From Acinetobacter lwoffii (GTDB lineage: Bacteria; Pseudomonadota; Gammaproteobacteria; Pseudomonadales; Moraxellaceae), in contig NZ_JALJVC010000008.1 in NCBI RefSeq assembly GCF_022967985.1, positions 1 through 64,000 of the forward strand: a DNA stretch of 64,000 nucleotides, in the 5' to 3' direction. The position numbers and the translations under genes are program-made. The notes under the pieces are model-generated. The model made no database searches. It worked only from the letters and a program-made list of their open reading frames with translations, and had not been told where the DNA came from. Below, in pieces: positions 56,405-64,000 of this stretch (its first letter is position 1; each line of letters opens with the position of its first letter).

Positions 56405-57412
56405 ATGTCAGCACAAGAAAAAGAAACTTCAAACAGTCTATATCGCCAATGGCAAATTTTGTCGCGTCTTTCTACCGGCAAATGGATGGGAACACGTGAA
56501 TTACAGGAAATCCTCAATCGTGAAGGCATCGATATCAGTCTGCGCACCATTCAGCGCGACCTGAATCAGATTGCTCAACGCTTTCCGATTGAAAGCAGTA
56601 AAACCACGCCGCAAGGCTGGCGTTGGCGTTCAGATGCGCCGCTGCAAAGTTTGCCGCATATGACCAGCTCGCAAGCGGTCACTTTCATGATGGTCGAAGA
56701 ACATTTAAAACATCTGCTGCCACCGAGCCTGATCGAGGAAATGAATCCGTGGTTTGATCTGGCACGACGCAGTCTTTCTTCCCAGAACAATGTCCGGCAA
56801 TGGATTAACCGCGTACGCATTGTTCCGGCCACCCAACCCCTGATTCCCCCTGTGGTAGATAAGGCCGCGCAGCAAGCGGTGTATGAAGGCCTGTTACAGG
56901 ACAAACAACTGGAATGTGTGTATCAGGGCCGTGGTCATAATAGCGAAGAAAAAACCTATATTCTCAATCCTCTGGCATTGGTACAAAAAGGGTCAATCAT
57001 TTATCTGGTGTGTACCCGTCATGACAAATCGGATATCCAGACCTTTGCACTGCACCGCTTTAAATCGGCCGTCGTGCTGAATTCACGTGCCTTGCATCCA
57101 GTCAATTTCGATATTGATGATTATATTGATTCTGGTGCACTGGGCTTCCGGGTGGACTTCAACCATCCCACCGAAAATGTCACGCTTAAACTCAGCATGT
57201 CAGAGTCGGATGCCCATTACTTTGAGGAAAGCCAGCTCAGTAAAGACCAGAAAATTGAAAAAATGGAAGATGGCATGTCGCTGATCACTGCTACCGTGCC
57301 ATTTACCTCTCAACTGGTCTGGTGGCTGCGTAGCTTTGGTAAAAAGATTAAACATATTGAACCGAGTATTGTGGCCAATGCAGTCGCTCAACTGGATAAG
57401 GAAAACCCTTAA
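56405..57412 (+). CDS. WYL-domain transcriptional regulator
   Basis: 335 residues. An N-terminal winged HTH (MGTRELQEILNREGIDISLRTIQRDLNQIAQRFPIE), then a WYL ligand domain with a divergent motif (YILNPLALVQKGSIIYLVCTRH and FALHRFKSAVVL) and a C-terminal WCX extension. Such proteins sense nucleotides, ssDNA or metabolites. Divergent from the ATP-grasp gene with 240 bases between, so it is a candidate regulator of the Anbu cluster. Confidence 0.9.
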   Translation: MSAQEKETSNSLYRQWQILSRLSTGKWMGTRELQEILNREGIDISLRTIQRDLNQIAQRFPIESSKTTPQGWRWRSDAPLQSLPHMTSSQAVTFMMVEEHLKHLLPPSLIEEMNPWFDLARRSLSSQNNVRQWINRVRIVPATQPLIPPVVDKAAQQAVYEGLLQDKQLECVYQGRGHNSEEKTYILNPLALVQKGSIIYLVCTRHDKSDIQTFALHRFKSAVVLNSRALHPVNFDIDDYIDSGALGFRVDFNHPTENVTLKLSMSESDAHYFEESQLSKDQKIEKMEDGMSLITATVPFTSQLVWWLRSFGKKIKHIEPSIVANAVAQLDKENP

Positions 57413-57452
57413 CTACACAGGCTTCATCCAGATTCTTTTAGGTATTCCAGAA

Positions 57453-57476
57453 TAAAAAAATCCCCAAATTGGGGAC
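57453..57476 (-). terminator. Terminator of the small minus-strand unit
   Basis: TCCCC/GGGGA stem with seven Ts on the minus strand. There is no T-run on the plus strand, so it does not serve the WYL gene. Confidence 0.65.
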
Positions 57477-57581
57477 TGGAGAATTATGCTTATATTTTTG
57501 TTCTTGTTGTGGTGATCTGCCGCTGTGCCAATCTGCTTTTCTTTGACACCCCGAAATGCAGCTTGAATGAAACATCAATAT

Positions 57582-57647
57582 TTAAAAATGACTGAGACAT
57601 GAGCAAGCCAGCTCAGCATCATTAAAGCGAATGGATTTTTTGGTCAT
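57582..57647 (-). CDS. Candidate 21-residue peptide gene
   Basis: ATG at 57647 with AGGAG 9 bases upstream; product MTKKSIRFNDAELACSCLSHF. The unit has its own promoter and terminator, leaving a ~130-nt 3' region. After the stop the next frame continues to read sensibly (KLHFGVSKKSRLAQRQ), so a longer small protein interrupted by a frameshift is possible. Otherwise it is a small RNA with a short ORF. No family recognised. Confidence 0.5.
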   Translation of the reverse strand: MTKKSIRFNDAELACSCLSHF

Positions 57648-57678
57648 GGTTTAAGACTCCTATATAGTGAATAAACCG

Positions 57679-57707
57679 ACTATAAAGTCATCCGCCTTAC
57701 TTGTGAA
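57679..57707 (-). promoter_or_regulatory. Strong promoter of the small minus-strand unit
   Basis: On the minus strand TTCACA, a 17-base spacer and TATAGT, both hexamers 5 of 6 to consensus. A start near 57672 gives ~220 nt to the terminator. Confidence 0.65.
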
Positions 57708-57913
57708 ATAAATAGAATGCATGTCTTTTGCAGAATTTTTCTATAGTACTTTTTCCGCAAAATTTATCTGTAATCGCTGCTGATTCATTGCTTGGCTTAA
57801 TACTATTTTCGGCAAGTTTATAAAATCGAATAACAATTCTCTGCTTGTATAAGATATCTCGCTCTGCACATCATAAAGCCCTATAGAAGTAGAAATAGGG
57901 ACTTAATTTTACA

Positions 57914-59584
57914 ATGGCTAACCCTGCTCAATTAGTACGTCACAAGCTGCTTAATACTTTCTTTTCCCGCCATTCGGTCTGGTTTGCCTGCATTCTGATT
58001 GCAGTGATTTTTACTACATTTCATATCGGTTATTCGCCGCGTTATATCTATTATTTTATGCCGCAAACGTTGGTGAATACCCTGTGGATCCTGAGCATTC
58101 TGCTGAGTCTGCTGGGTTTGTATGATGTACTGCAAAACAAGCATTCCATTCTGAAAAATTATCCCATCATGGGACATTTCCGCTTTATTTTTGAGGAATT
58201 CCGTCCCGAGATTCGTCAGTATTTTATTGAAGCCGACCGGGATGCACTGCCTTTTTCCCGTATGCAACGCAGTCTGGTGTATCAGCGGGCGAAAAATGAA
58301 AATTCAGATAAACCTTTCGGCTCGATCCTGAATGTCTATGAAGATAATTACCGCTTTGTTAGTCATTCCATCACGCCTTGTAAAGTTGCCGATCCGCAGA
58401 CTTTTCGTATCCTGATTGGAAATGAGCAATGTACCCAGCCCTTTTCAGCCTCTATTTTAAATATTTCAGCCATGAGCTTTGGGAGTATGAGCGCTAATGC
58501 GATACGAGCCCTTAATCTCGGCGCTCAAAAAGGTGATTTTTTCCATGATACTGGAGAAGGCAGTATCAGTCCCTACCATCTGGAATATGGCGGCGATCTG
58601 GTCTGGGAAATTGGCAGTGGTTATTTTGGCTGCCGTACTTTAGATGGACAATTCGATCCGGAACGTTTTGCTGCACAAGCCAAACTACCCCAAGTAAAGA
58701 TGATTGAAATCAAGCTTTCGCAAGGCGCAAAACCTGGCCATGGCGGTATTTTACCTAAAAGTAAAATTTCAGAAGAAATTGCCCAAATTCGAGGCATCAG
58801 CCGTGATCATGATTGTGTGTCTCCTTCAAGTCATCCGGCATTTAACACACCGATTGAAATGATGCATTTCATACAAAAATTACGTGAACTTTCCAGCGGA
58901 AAACCGGTCGGATTTAAGCTGTGCTTGGGTCAACCGTGGCAGTTTATGAGCATGGTCAAAGCCATGTTATATACCCAGATTTATCCGGATTTTATTGTGG
59001 TTGATGGTTCTGAAGGTGGAACCGGTGCTGCACCCATTGAATTAATTGACTATGTCGGTGCGCCTTTAAGAGAAGGTTTACTGTTTGTACACAACACCCT
59101 TGTTGGTGCAGGTTTGAGAGATAAGATCAAAATTGGTGCAAGTGGTAAAATAATTAGTGCATTCGATATTGCCAGCACGCTTGCCATTGGTGCGGATTGG
59201 GTGAACTCTGCCCGTGGTTTTATGTTTGCAGTGGGCTGTATTCAGGCACAAAGTTGTCATACCAATCAATGCCCTGTCGGAGTCACCACCCAAGACAAAG
59301 ATCGCCAGAAAGCCTTACATGTGCCGACCAAGGCCGAACGGGTGTTTCATTTTCATAAAAACACCTTACATGCCCTGTCTGAATTAATAGCTTCCGCAGG
59401 TCTCAAACACCCTTCCGCTATTAAGGCGCATCATCTGGCACAACGCGTGAATAATCACGAAATAAAGAACTTTGCGCAGATTCATTTTTGGCTCAAAGAA
59501 GGTGAATTATTGTCCTGTGAAAATAAGGATGAGGAGAACTTCTACTTCCGGATGTGGAATTTGGCCCAATTAGAAAAATTTTAA
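57914..59584 (+). CDS. GltB-like FMN-binding glutamate synthase domain protein
   Basis: 556 residues, with two N-terminal membrane helices (VWFACILIAVIFTTFHIGY and LVNTLWILSILLSLLGLY). The rest is the FMN and iron-sulfur TIM barrel of glutamate synthase (SFGSMSANAIRALNLGA, KPGHGGILPKSKISEEIAQIRG, DGSEGGTGAAPIE, and the Cys cluster CIQAQSCHTNQCPVG). The glutaminase and C-terminal domains are missing, as in the membrane-attached GltB-like group; the true substrate is unknown. Single gene. Confidence 0.9.
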   Translation: MANPAQLVRHKLLNTFFSRHSVWFACILIAVIFTTFHIGYSPRYIYYFMPQTLVNTLWILSILLSLLGLYDVLQNKHSILKNYPIMGHFRFIFEEFRPEIRQYFIEADRDALPFSRMQRSLVYQRAKNENSDKPFGSILNVYEDNYRFVSHSITPCKVADPQTFRILIGNEQCTQPFSASILNISAMSFGSMSANAIRALNLGAQKGDFFHDTGEGSISPYHLEYGGDLVWEIGSGYFGCRTLDGQFDPERFAAQAKLPQVKMIEIKLSQGAKPGHGGILPKSKISEEIAQIRGISRDHDCVSPSSHPAFNTPIEMMHFIQKLRELSSGKPVGFKLCLGQPWQFMSMVKAMLYTQIYPDFIVVDGSEGGTGAAPIELIDYVGAPLREGLLFVHNTLVGAGLRDKIKIGASGKIISAFDIASTLAIGADWVNSARGFMFAVGCIQAQSCHTNQCPVGVTTQDKDRQKALHVPTKAERVFHFHKNTLHALSELIASAGLKHPSAIKAHHLAQRVNNHEIKNFAQIHFWLKEGELLSCENKDEENFYFRMWNLAQLEKF

Positions 59585-59602
59585 ATCAATAGCATTAGAA
59601 CT

Positions 59603-59633
59603 AAAAAAGGCGTTTTCATAAACGCCTTTTTAA
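59603..59633. terminator. Terminator (bidirectional)
   Basis: AAAAGGCGTTT/AAACGCCTTTT with 4-base loop; serves the GltB-like gene and the hydrolase gene. Confidence 0.85.
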
Positions 59634-59652
59634 ATATTAAATTTTCAATCTA

Positions 59653-60696
59653 TTAATAATAAGTTTTGCTGCCGTGTGCATGCAGAAAGGCAGGAATCAA
59701 ACCCGTCAATGCAGCACGAATATCAGCACGCTCATTGATTAACTGATGCGAACCCTCTTCTAGCATAAGCAAAGTCTGGAGTCTGAATTTACGTCGGATA
59801 AATTCGATATTATAACGCCAGTCCACAGTCTGATCCTGTGCACCCTGTGCTAGCCAGACTGGAATACGACAAGCCGGACGCGCTTCCATTTCCAGCATCC
59901 AGCGTGACATCGCTAAAATCCAGTCCATGCCCATCATTCGTGGTTGTAATGGATCTTTAAGCCGGATAAAACGCAGAAACTCCGGATTATGATTATTGCG
60001 TCTGAAATGCCGGGGAACTTCACGTTTGATTCGGCTAATAATGCCCAATCCGACCGAATTATGCCACCAGGCAGTTTTGGCGGGACGAATCAATGGTGAT
60101 AATAGCAAGACCCGCTCAACAAAAGGATTTTCACGACGTTCTGCAAATTCCAGTAAATGGTGCGTCCAGATCGCACCGCCGGTACTCTGCCCGATGCCAA
60201 CCCAAGGTTTCGGTAATTGTGAGGCATGTTGCACATAACGATGTACGGCATGCAAAACCTGCTGATAATGATCAAAATTCTGAATGCTGGCAGGTGAACC
60301 ATCACTCAGACCATGTCCAGGCAGATCATAGGTCAACACACTAAAACCCTGTTCTAAAAGCTCTTTGACAATCGGCTGATAAATGCCGCTATGTTCCAGA
60401 TAACCATGCAACAGAAAAGCAGTTCCCTGAATCTTGTCAAAGCGGGTATTTTCCAGATTCGGTTCAAACACCTGTACATGCAACTTGAATAATGGCATCT
60501 GTACATAGCCCTGCCAGTGTTTGCAGTCCAGTAAATCAAAACCATAAAGCTTTCGATAGGACTGCAGATCAATCGGCGGTTCATCACTACGATTCAGGTT
60601 TAAAGGTGGCAAGAGTTGAGGCGTAACATCCCGACTCGGAATGGGTAAATCCAGCTGTTTCAGAATGGTGGGATTTAAAAATGGGATATCAGACAT
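59653..60696 (-). CDS. Alpha/beta hydrolase, lysophospholipase-like
   Basis: 347 residues. HGYLEHSGIYQ (oxyanion), nucleophile elbow GIGQSTGGA with Ser, and a C-terminal His (EEGSHQLINE). Resembles monoacylglycerol lipase/PldB-type enzymes. ATG overlaps the previous stop (TAATG), with GGAGGTGCCATA inside the upstream gene. Last gene of a four-gene operon. Confidence 0.87.
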   Translation of the reverse strand: MSDIPFLNPTILKQLDLPIPSRDVTPQLLPPLNLNRSDEPPIDLQSYRKLYGFDLLDCKHWQGYVQMPLFKLHVQVFEPNLENTRFDKIQGTAFLLHGYLEHSGIYQPIVKELLEQGFSVLTYDLPGHGLSDGSPASIQNFDHYQQVLHAVHRYVQHASQLPKPWVGIGQSTGGAIWTHHLLEFAERRENPFVERVLLLSPLIRPAKTAWWHNSVGLGIISRIKREVPRHFRRNNHNPEFLRFIRLKDPLQPRMMGMDWILAMSRWMLEMEARPACRIPVWLAQGAQDQTVDWRYNIEFIRRKFRLQTLLMLEEGSHQLINERADIRAALTGLIPAFLHAHGSKTYY

Positions 60697-61835
60697 TATG
60701 GCACCTCCCGACAGTCACTGGATCCAAACCACATATCGCGCATGGTCGCCAACATTTCATAATTGGCACGACGACTGTGATCATAATTTTGTGCACTTGG
60801 ACGCCATCGTGTCAATGGCGTTGGCATCGGCGCTTCTACCGGAATGGTTTGTATGCCATTTAACGCAAATAAACGGCGGGTACGCGGCATATGATAACGA
60901 TCCGTAATCAGAATCACTGTAGGCGCTCCACCTTTCTTTTGTAATAATAATGAACTGAAACGGGTATTTTCACAGGTGTTCATGCTGCGATCTTCCAGTA
61001 ATTTGGCATCGACACCATGATTTTTTAACCAGCGCTGCATATACGGCGCTTCGACCCCACTCAGAACAATCGGCAACTGATAATGTTTCTCTACTGCCAG
61101 CGTAGTTTCCAGACGTAGTCGCGTATAGTTATTGACGATGATCTCTTTGCCTTGGTCATCTAGGGTTAAGCCACCACCCAATACCACAATGGCATAAGGT
61201 TGGGAGCTATTCGCCGGTTTAGCCTGCTGTTGCTCTTGTAGTAAAGCCAAGTCCTGCTGGATTTCCTCTCCATCGGTTTCCTGTACCGAACTGGCTTCAC
61301 CCTGCTCAAGTGGATGCGTCGTCAAAAACTCCATATATTGCTCAATGCGTTCCTTATTTTCACTACTGTCCCACTCCAGCAATTCCCGGACATTGGCTGT
61401 CGGATCGGCTGGTTCTGCATCTTCCTGTGAGGACAATAAGGGCACCTGAGCAGGTGGACTTTGCTCTGCTTTTTGATCTTGCTGTTCGCGCTGATATTCT
61501 TCAATCACCTGCTGCAGTGCTTTATAACGTGCCTGAATCAACATGAGGTTGGCCGAGTTATTTTGCTGGATATCCTGTTCCATGACCTTTAAATACGCCT
61601 GACGGGCAATCCACAAATCAGAGCCAGGTTCCAGATTTTCATGTTCGCTGAGTGCAGCCATTTTCTGGCTTTGAGCCGCGACTTCATTTAGCTCTAAGGA
61701 GACAAACTGGTTTAAGCCCTTGACGATCATTTTTGAGTAAAAAGGCGTATAAACCAACACCAGTAGACAGCCGCATAGCACAAACAGTCCAGTGACAATT
61801 TGTAGCAAACGTACCATCCAATGGGTGTTTTTCAT
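60696..61835 (-). CDS. DUF218 (YdcF/ElyC-like) membrane protein
   Basis: 379 residues. An N-terminal membrane anchor (VRLLQIVTGLFVLCGCLLVLVY), a Gln/Glu-rich linker, and a C-terminal DUF218 domain (YAIVVLGGGLTLDDQGKE, ILITDRYHMPRTRRLFALNGI). ElyC acts in peptidoglycan precursor handling; here it follows murB, which supports a cell-wall role. The exact activity is not known. Confidence 0.88.
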   Translation of the reverse strand: MKNTHWMVRLLQIVTGLFVLCGCLLVLVYTPFYSKMIVKGLNQFVSLELNEVAAQSQKMAALSEHENLEPGSDLWIARQAYLKVMEQDIQQNNSANLMLIQARYKALQQVIEEYQREQQDQKAEQSPPAQVPLLSSQEDAEPADPTANVRELLEWDSSENKERIEQYMEFLTTHPLEQGEASSVQETDGEEIQQDLALLQEQQQAKPANSSQPYAIVVLGGGLTLDDQGKEIIVNNYTRLRLETTLAVEKHYQLPIVLSGVEAPYMQRWLKNHGVDAKLLEDRSMNTCENTRFSSLLLQKKGGAPTVILITDRYHMPRTRRLFALNGIQTIPVEAPMPTPLTRWRPSAQNYDHSRRANYEMLATMRDMWFGSSDCREVP

Positions 61836-61836
61836 G

Positions 61837-62877
61837 TTATTCCTCTTCCTGATGAGAACGGATCAAGCCATTTTTATCGAACAATACAGGTTCAGGCTCC
61901 AGCATTAGACTAAATTTTTCCCAAACTGACTGTTGTACTGCACGATACGTTTTACGGACATCGGTGAGAGAGGCCTGACCATAATTCACCAACACCAGCG
62001 CCTGTTTATGAAACATGCCGACAGGCCCCAACTGTTTACCCTTCCAGCCCGCCTGATCAATCAACCAGCCTGCTGCCAGTTTAACTTGAGCATTCGTTTG
62101 CTGGTAATGGGGTAAATTCGGGAAAGATACAGCAATTTGGTCAAAGACCGCCTGATCAACCACCGGATTTTTAAAGAAGCTGCCCACGTTGGGAAATTCT
62201 TGTGGATCAGGCAATTTACTCTGGCGAATCTGGATGACCTGTTGCTGCAAGTTTTCTGCTGTGAGCTGATCACCGACCGCAGTCTTCAGATCACCATAAT
62301 TCAGTTTCAAATCTGGCTGTTTAAGTAATCTAAAAGTCACATGGGTAATCACATAACGGTTAGGATCATCTTTAAAAATACTATGCCGGTAGGCAAACTG
62401 ACAATCTGCTGCCTGAATCGAAGCAAACTGTTTCAATTGTCGGTCATAGACCTCAACAGAATCGATGAATTCTCCGACTTCGACACCATAAGCGCCAATA
62501 TTCTGTACTGGCGATGCACCGACCCGACCCGGAATTAAAGCTAGATTCTGTAGGCCATATAAACTTTGTGCCGTGGTCCAGAGCACGAAGTCATGCCAGC
62601 CTTGTCCGCCGCCTACACGTAAACGTTGCGACTGATCATCAGCATCCAGTATTTCAATGCCTTGAATATCCATATGCAGAACCAGTGCATCAATCTGCTC
62701 CGGCAACAACATATTGCTGCCGCCTGACAGAATCAGTACATTGAGTTGCTGCTGTTCCGAAAAATTCAGTGCAGTTAGCAGGTCAGCAGTTGATTGAATC
62801 TGGGCATAGTATGAAGCAACTGCTTCTAAATTTAAGGTATTAAAAGGTTTAAGTTGAACCTGGGTTTGAATCTGCAT
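61837..62877 (-). CDS. murB: UDP-N-acetylenolpyruvoylglucosamine reductase
   Basis: 346 residues, FAD-dependent, reduces enolpyruvyl-UDP-GlcNAc to UDP-MurNAc with NADPH. FAD-binding LSGGSNMLL and [21 protein letters not shown], and the catalytic serine in [11 protein letters not shown] (type I). Starts 3 bases after the PTP stop, and the DUF218 gene follows after 1 base. Confidence 0.96.
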   Translation of the reverse strand: MQIQTQVQLKPFNTLNLEAVASYYAQIQSTADLLTALNFSEQQQLNVLILSGGSNMLLPEQIDALVLHMDIQGIEILDADDQSQRLRVGGGQGWHDFVLWTTAQSLYGLQNLALIPGRVGASPVQNIGAYGVEVGEFIDSVEVYDRQLKQFASIQAADCQFAYRHSIFKDDPNRYVITHVTFRLLKQPDLKLNYGDLKTAVGDQLTAENLQQQVIQIRQSKLPDPQEFPNVGSFFKNPVVDQAVFDQIAVSFPNLPHYQQTNAQVKLAAGWLIDQAGWKGKQLGPVGMFHKQALVLVNYGQASLTDVRKTYRAVQQSVWEKFSLMLEPEPVLFDKNGLIRSHQEEE

Positions 62878-62880
62878 CGC

Positions 62881-63387
62881 TTAAACCTTGTGTAAATTCT
62901 GTTTAAAAATCTCAATCCAAGCCTGGCTGCTGGACTCACACTGATCAAGCACCCGTTCAAAGCCATCCGCTTCGCCATAATAGGGATCGGGTAAAGCCTG
63001 TTTTGGATAGGTCTGATCATGTTCACTCATTAATGCCACGCGTGCACGTACATGACCAAACTGAGTTTCTGCCAGACGCTGTATGTTCTGGATATTGGAT
63101 AAATTCTCCAGATCCATCGCCAGAATCAGATCATAATCAATAAAATCATGCGGAATAAGTTGACGTGCGCGAAGTGCTGAAAGGTCATAGCCACGTTTTA
63201 GTGCATGCTTCTGGCTACGCAAGTCCGGTGCCTTGCCCGGATGATAATTACTGGTTCCGGCAGAGTCGACCACAATGTTCAGTTGCTGTTCATCACAATA
63301 ATGTCTGAGTACAACTTCTGCCGTGGGAGAGCGGCAAATATTTCCCAAACAAACACATAACACCTTGTATGGCGTTCTGGATGACAT
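62881..63387 (-). CDS. Low-molecular-weight protein-tyrosine phosphatase
   Basis: 168 residues from the ATG at 63387 (GAGG 6 bases upstream; a TTG is 6 bases earlier). CX5R loop C13-L-G-N-I-C-R19, and the general-acid motif DPYYGEADGFERVLD. Members dephosphorylate tyrosine kinases such as Wzc or other proteins; here it opens an operon with murB. No partner kinase is in the window. Confidence 0.93.
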   Translation of the reverse strand: MSSRTPYKVLCVCLGNICRSPTAEVVLRHYCDEQQLNIVVDSAGTSNYHPGKAPDLRSQKHALKRGYDLSALRARQLIPHDFIDYDLILAMDLENLSNIQNIQRLAETQFGHVRARVALMSEHDQTYPKQALPDPYYGEADGFERVLDQCESSSQAWIEIFKQNLHKV

Positions 63388-63507
63388 AAACAACCTCAGA
63401 GCTACTTTATTTTAAGGATTCTTATGTTAAGTTATTTATATACTGATTCCTATCTTACAACCATAGAATAATCTCGTATTTGCAATAAAAAAATCAAGGA
63501 TATCGCC

Positions 63508-64000
63508 ATGAATCGTTTTCAGTTTCAAACCGTCCCCAATATCATTGCCGGACTAGGCACGATTCAGGAATTATTTAAAATTCTAAAAAATGGCCGTTAT
63601 CAACGTCTTCTGCTGGTGACTGATCCGGGTATGCTGAAGCAGCAATTACATCTGCCGCTTCTGGATATTATTGAATCTGCCGGGCTGGAGTACGTGATTT
63701 ACTCGGATGTTCAGGCCGATCCACCCGATACCGTGGTGCTTGAAGCGGCGGCTTTTGCAAAACAGGAAAATATTGATGTGGTGCTGGGCTTTGGTGGTGG
63801 CAGCTCGATGGATGTGGCCAAACTGATCGCGATTCTGGCACATCCCGAGCAGCATCAGACATTGTCTGATCTGTATGGCATTGATAATGCCACCGGACCG
63901 CGTTTAGCTTTAATTCTGGTACCAACTACGGCTGGAACAGGTTCAGAAGTGACGCCGATTTCGATTGTCACCACAGGTGAAACCACTAAAACCGGTATTG
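63508..64000 (+). CDS. Iron-dependent alcohol dehydrogenase (5' part)
   Basis: The first 164 residues of a type III alcohol dehydrogenase; the gene runs off the window. MNRFQFQTVPNIIAGLGTIQEL, the NAD-binding GFGGGSSMDVAKLIAIL and PTTAGTGSEVTPISIVT are typical. AAGGA is 8 bases before the ATG. Substrate cannot be set from the N-terminal half. Confidence 0.9.
   Translation, partial: MNRFQFQTVPNIIAGLGTIQELFKILKNGRYQRLLLVTDPGMLKQQLHLPLLDIIESAGLEYVIYSDVQADPPDTVVLEAAAFAKQENIDVVLGFGGGSSMDVAKLIAILAHPEQHQTLSDLYGIDNATGPRLALILVPTTAGTGSEVTPISIVTTGETTKTGI

Noticed and set aside
57453..57476. Terminator of the WYL gene
   Set aside because: The T-run is on the minus strand only, so it serves the small minus-strand unit.

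Overview
The window is a chromosomal segment of a gammaproteobacterium of the Moraxellaceae, almost certainly Acinetobacter. The reasons are the moderately AT-rich composition, the Acinetobacter-style gene set (AcnB, TamA/TamB with a very long TamA, a Coq7-type ubiquinone hydroxylase, cyoABCDE, a short BLUF photoreceptor, glycine-zipper proteins) and many compact hairpin terminators. This is judged from the sequence alone; no database search was run. Most of the window is core genome. I see no rRNA, tRNA, CRISPR array or intact insertion sequence.

Layout. 1-0.8 kb: an AT-rich edge with the first codons of a phage/plasmid-like small protein and an HNH-like protein, next to acnB. 0.95-9.7 kb: acnB, two small lipoproteins (one a DUF333 plus I78-inhibitor fusion), xseA-xseB, then several small hypothetical genes among orphan terminators that imply small RNAs. 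10-19.5 kb: tamA-tamB (outer-membrane assembly), then an LplT-like MFS transporter and coq7. 19.6-26 kb: a DUF1003 membrane protein, a VIT-family metal transporter, two micropeptide candidates, a MoeB-like E1 enzyme, an ABC1/UbiB-like kinase, folB-folK and a PNPOx-like stress protein. 26-31.3 kb: an acyl-CoA catabolic cluster (ligase, dehydrogenase, SDR) with a divergent AraC regulator. 32-38 kb: prfA-prmC, two glycine-zipper proteins, an LLM oxidoreductase and a decayed flavin monooxygenase. 37.8-41.2 kb: divergent ppsR/ppsA, the control pair for phosphoenolpyruvate synthesis. 41.6-47.6 kb: a GYF_2-RDD protein and cyoABCDE (cytochrome bo3 oxidase and heme O synthase). 48-52 kb: rpsF-rpsR-rplI, dnaB, alr. 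52-57.4 kb: a BLUF photoreceptor, then the four-gene Anbu cluster (ATP-grasp, alpha-E, transglutaminase, proteasome-like hydrolase) with a divergent WYL regulator. 57.5-64 kb: a minute transcription unit, a GltB-like FMN enzyme, an LMW-PTP/murB/DUF218/hydrolase operon and the start of an iron-dependent alcohol dehydrogenase.

The most interesting items are the Anbu cluster, whose biochemical role is still not settled; two predicted small RNAs at 7.65-7.9 kb; a small promoter-SD-terminator unit at 57.5-57.7 kb; and an intact ORF that looks like the C-terminal part of a Baeyer-Villiger/flavin monooxygenase that has lost its cofactor motifs.
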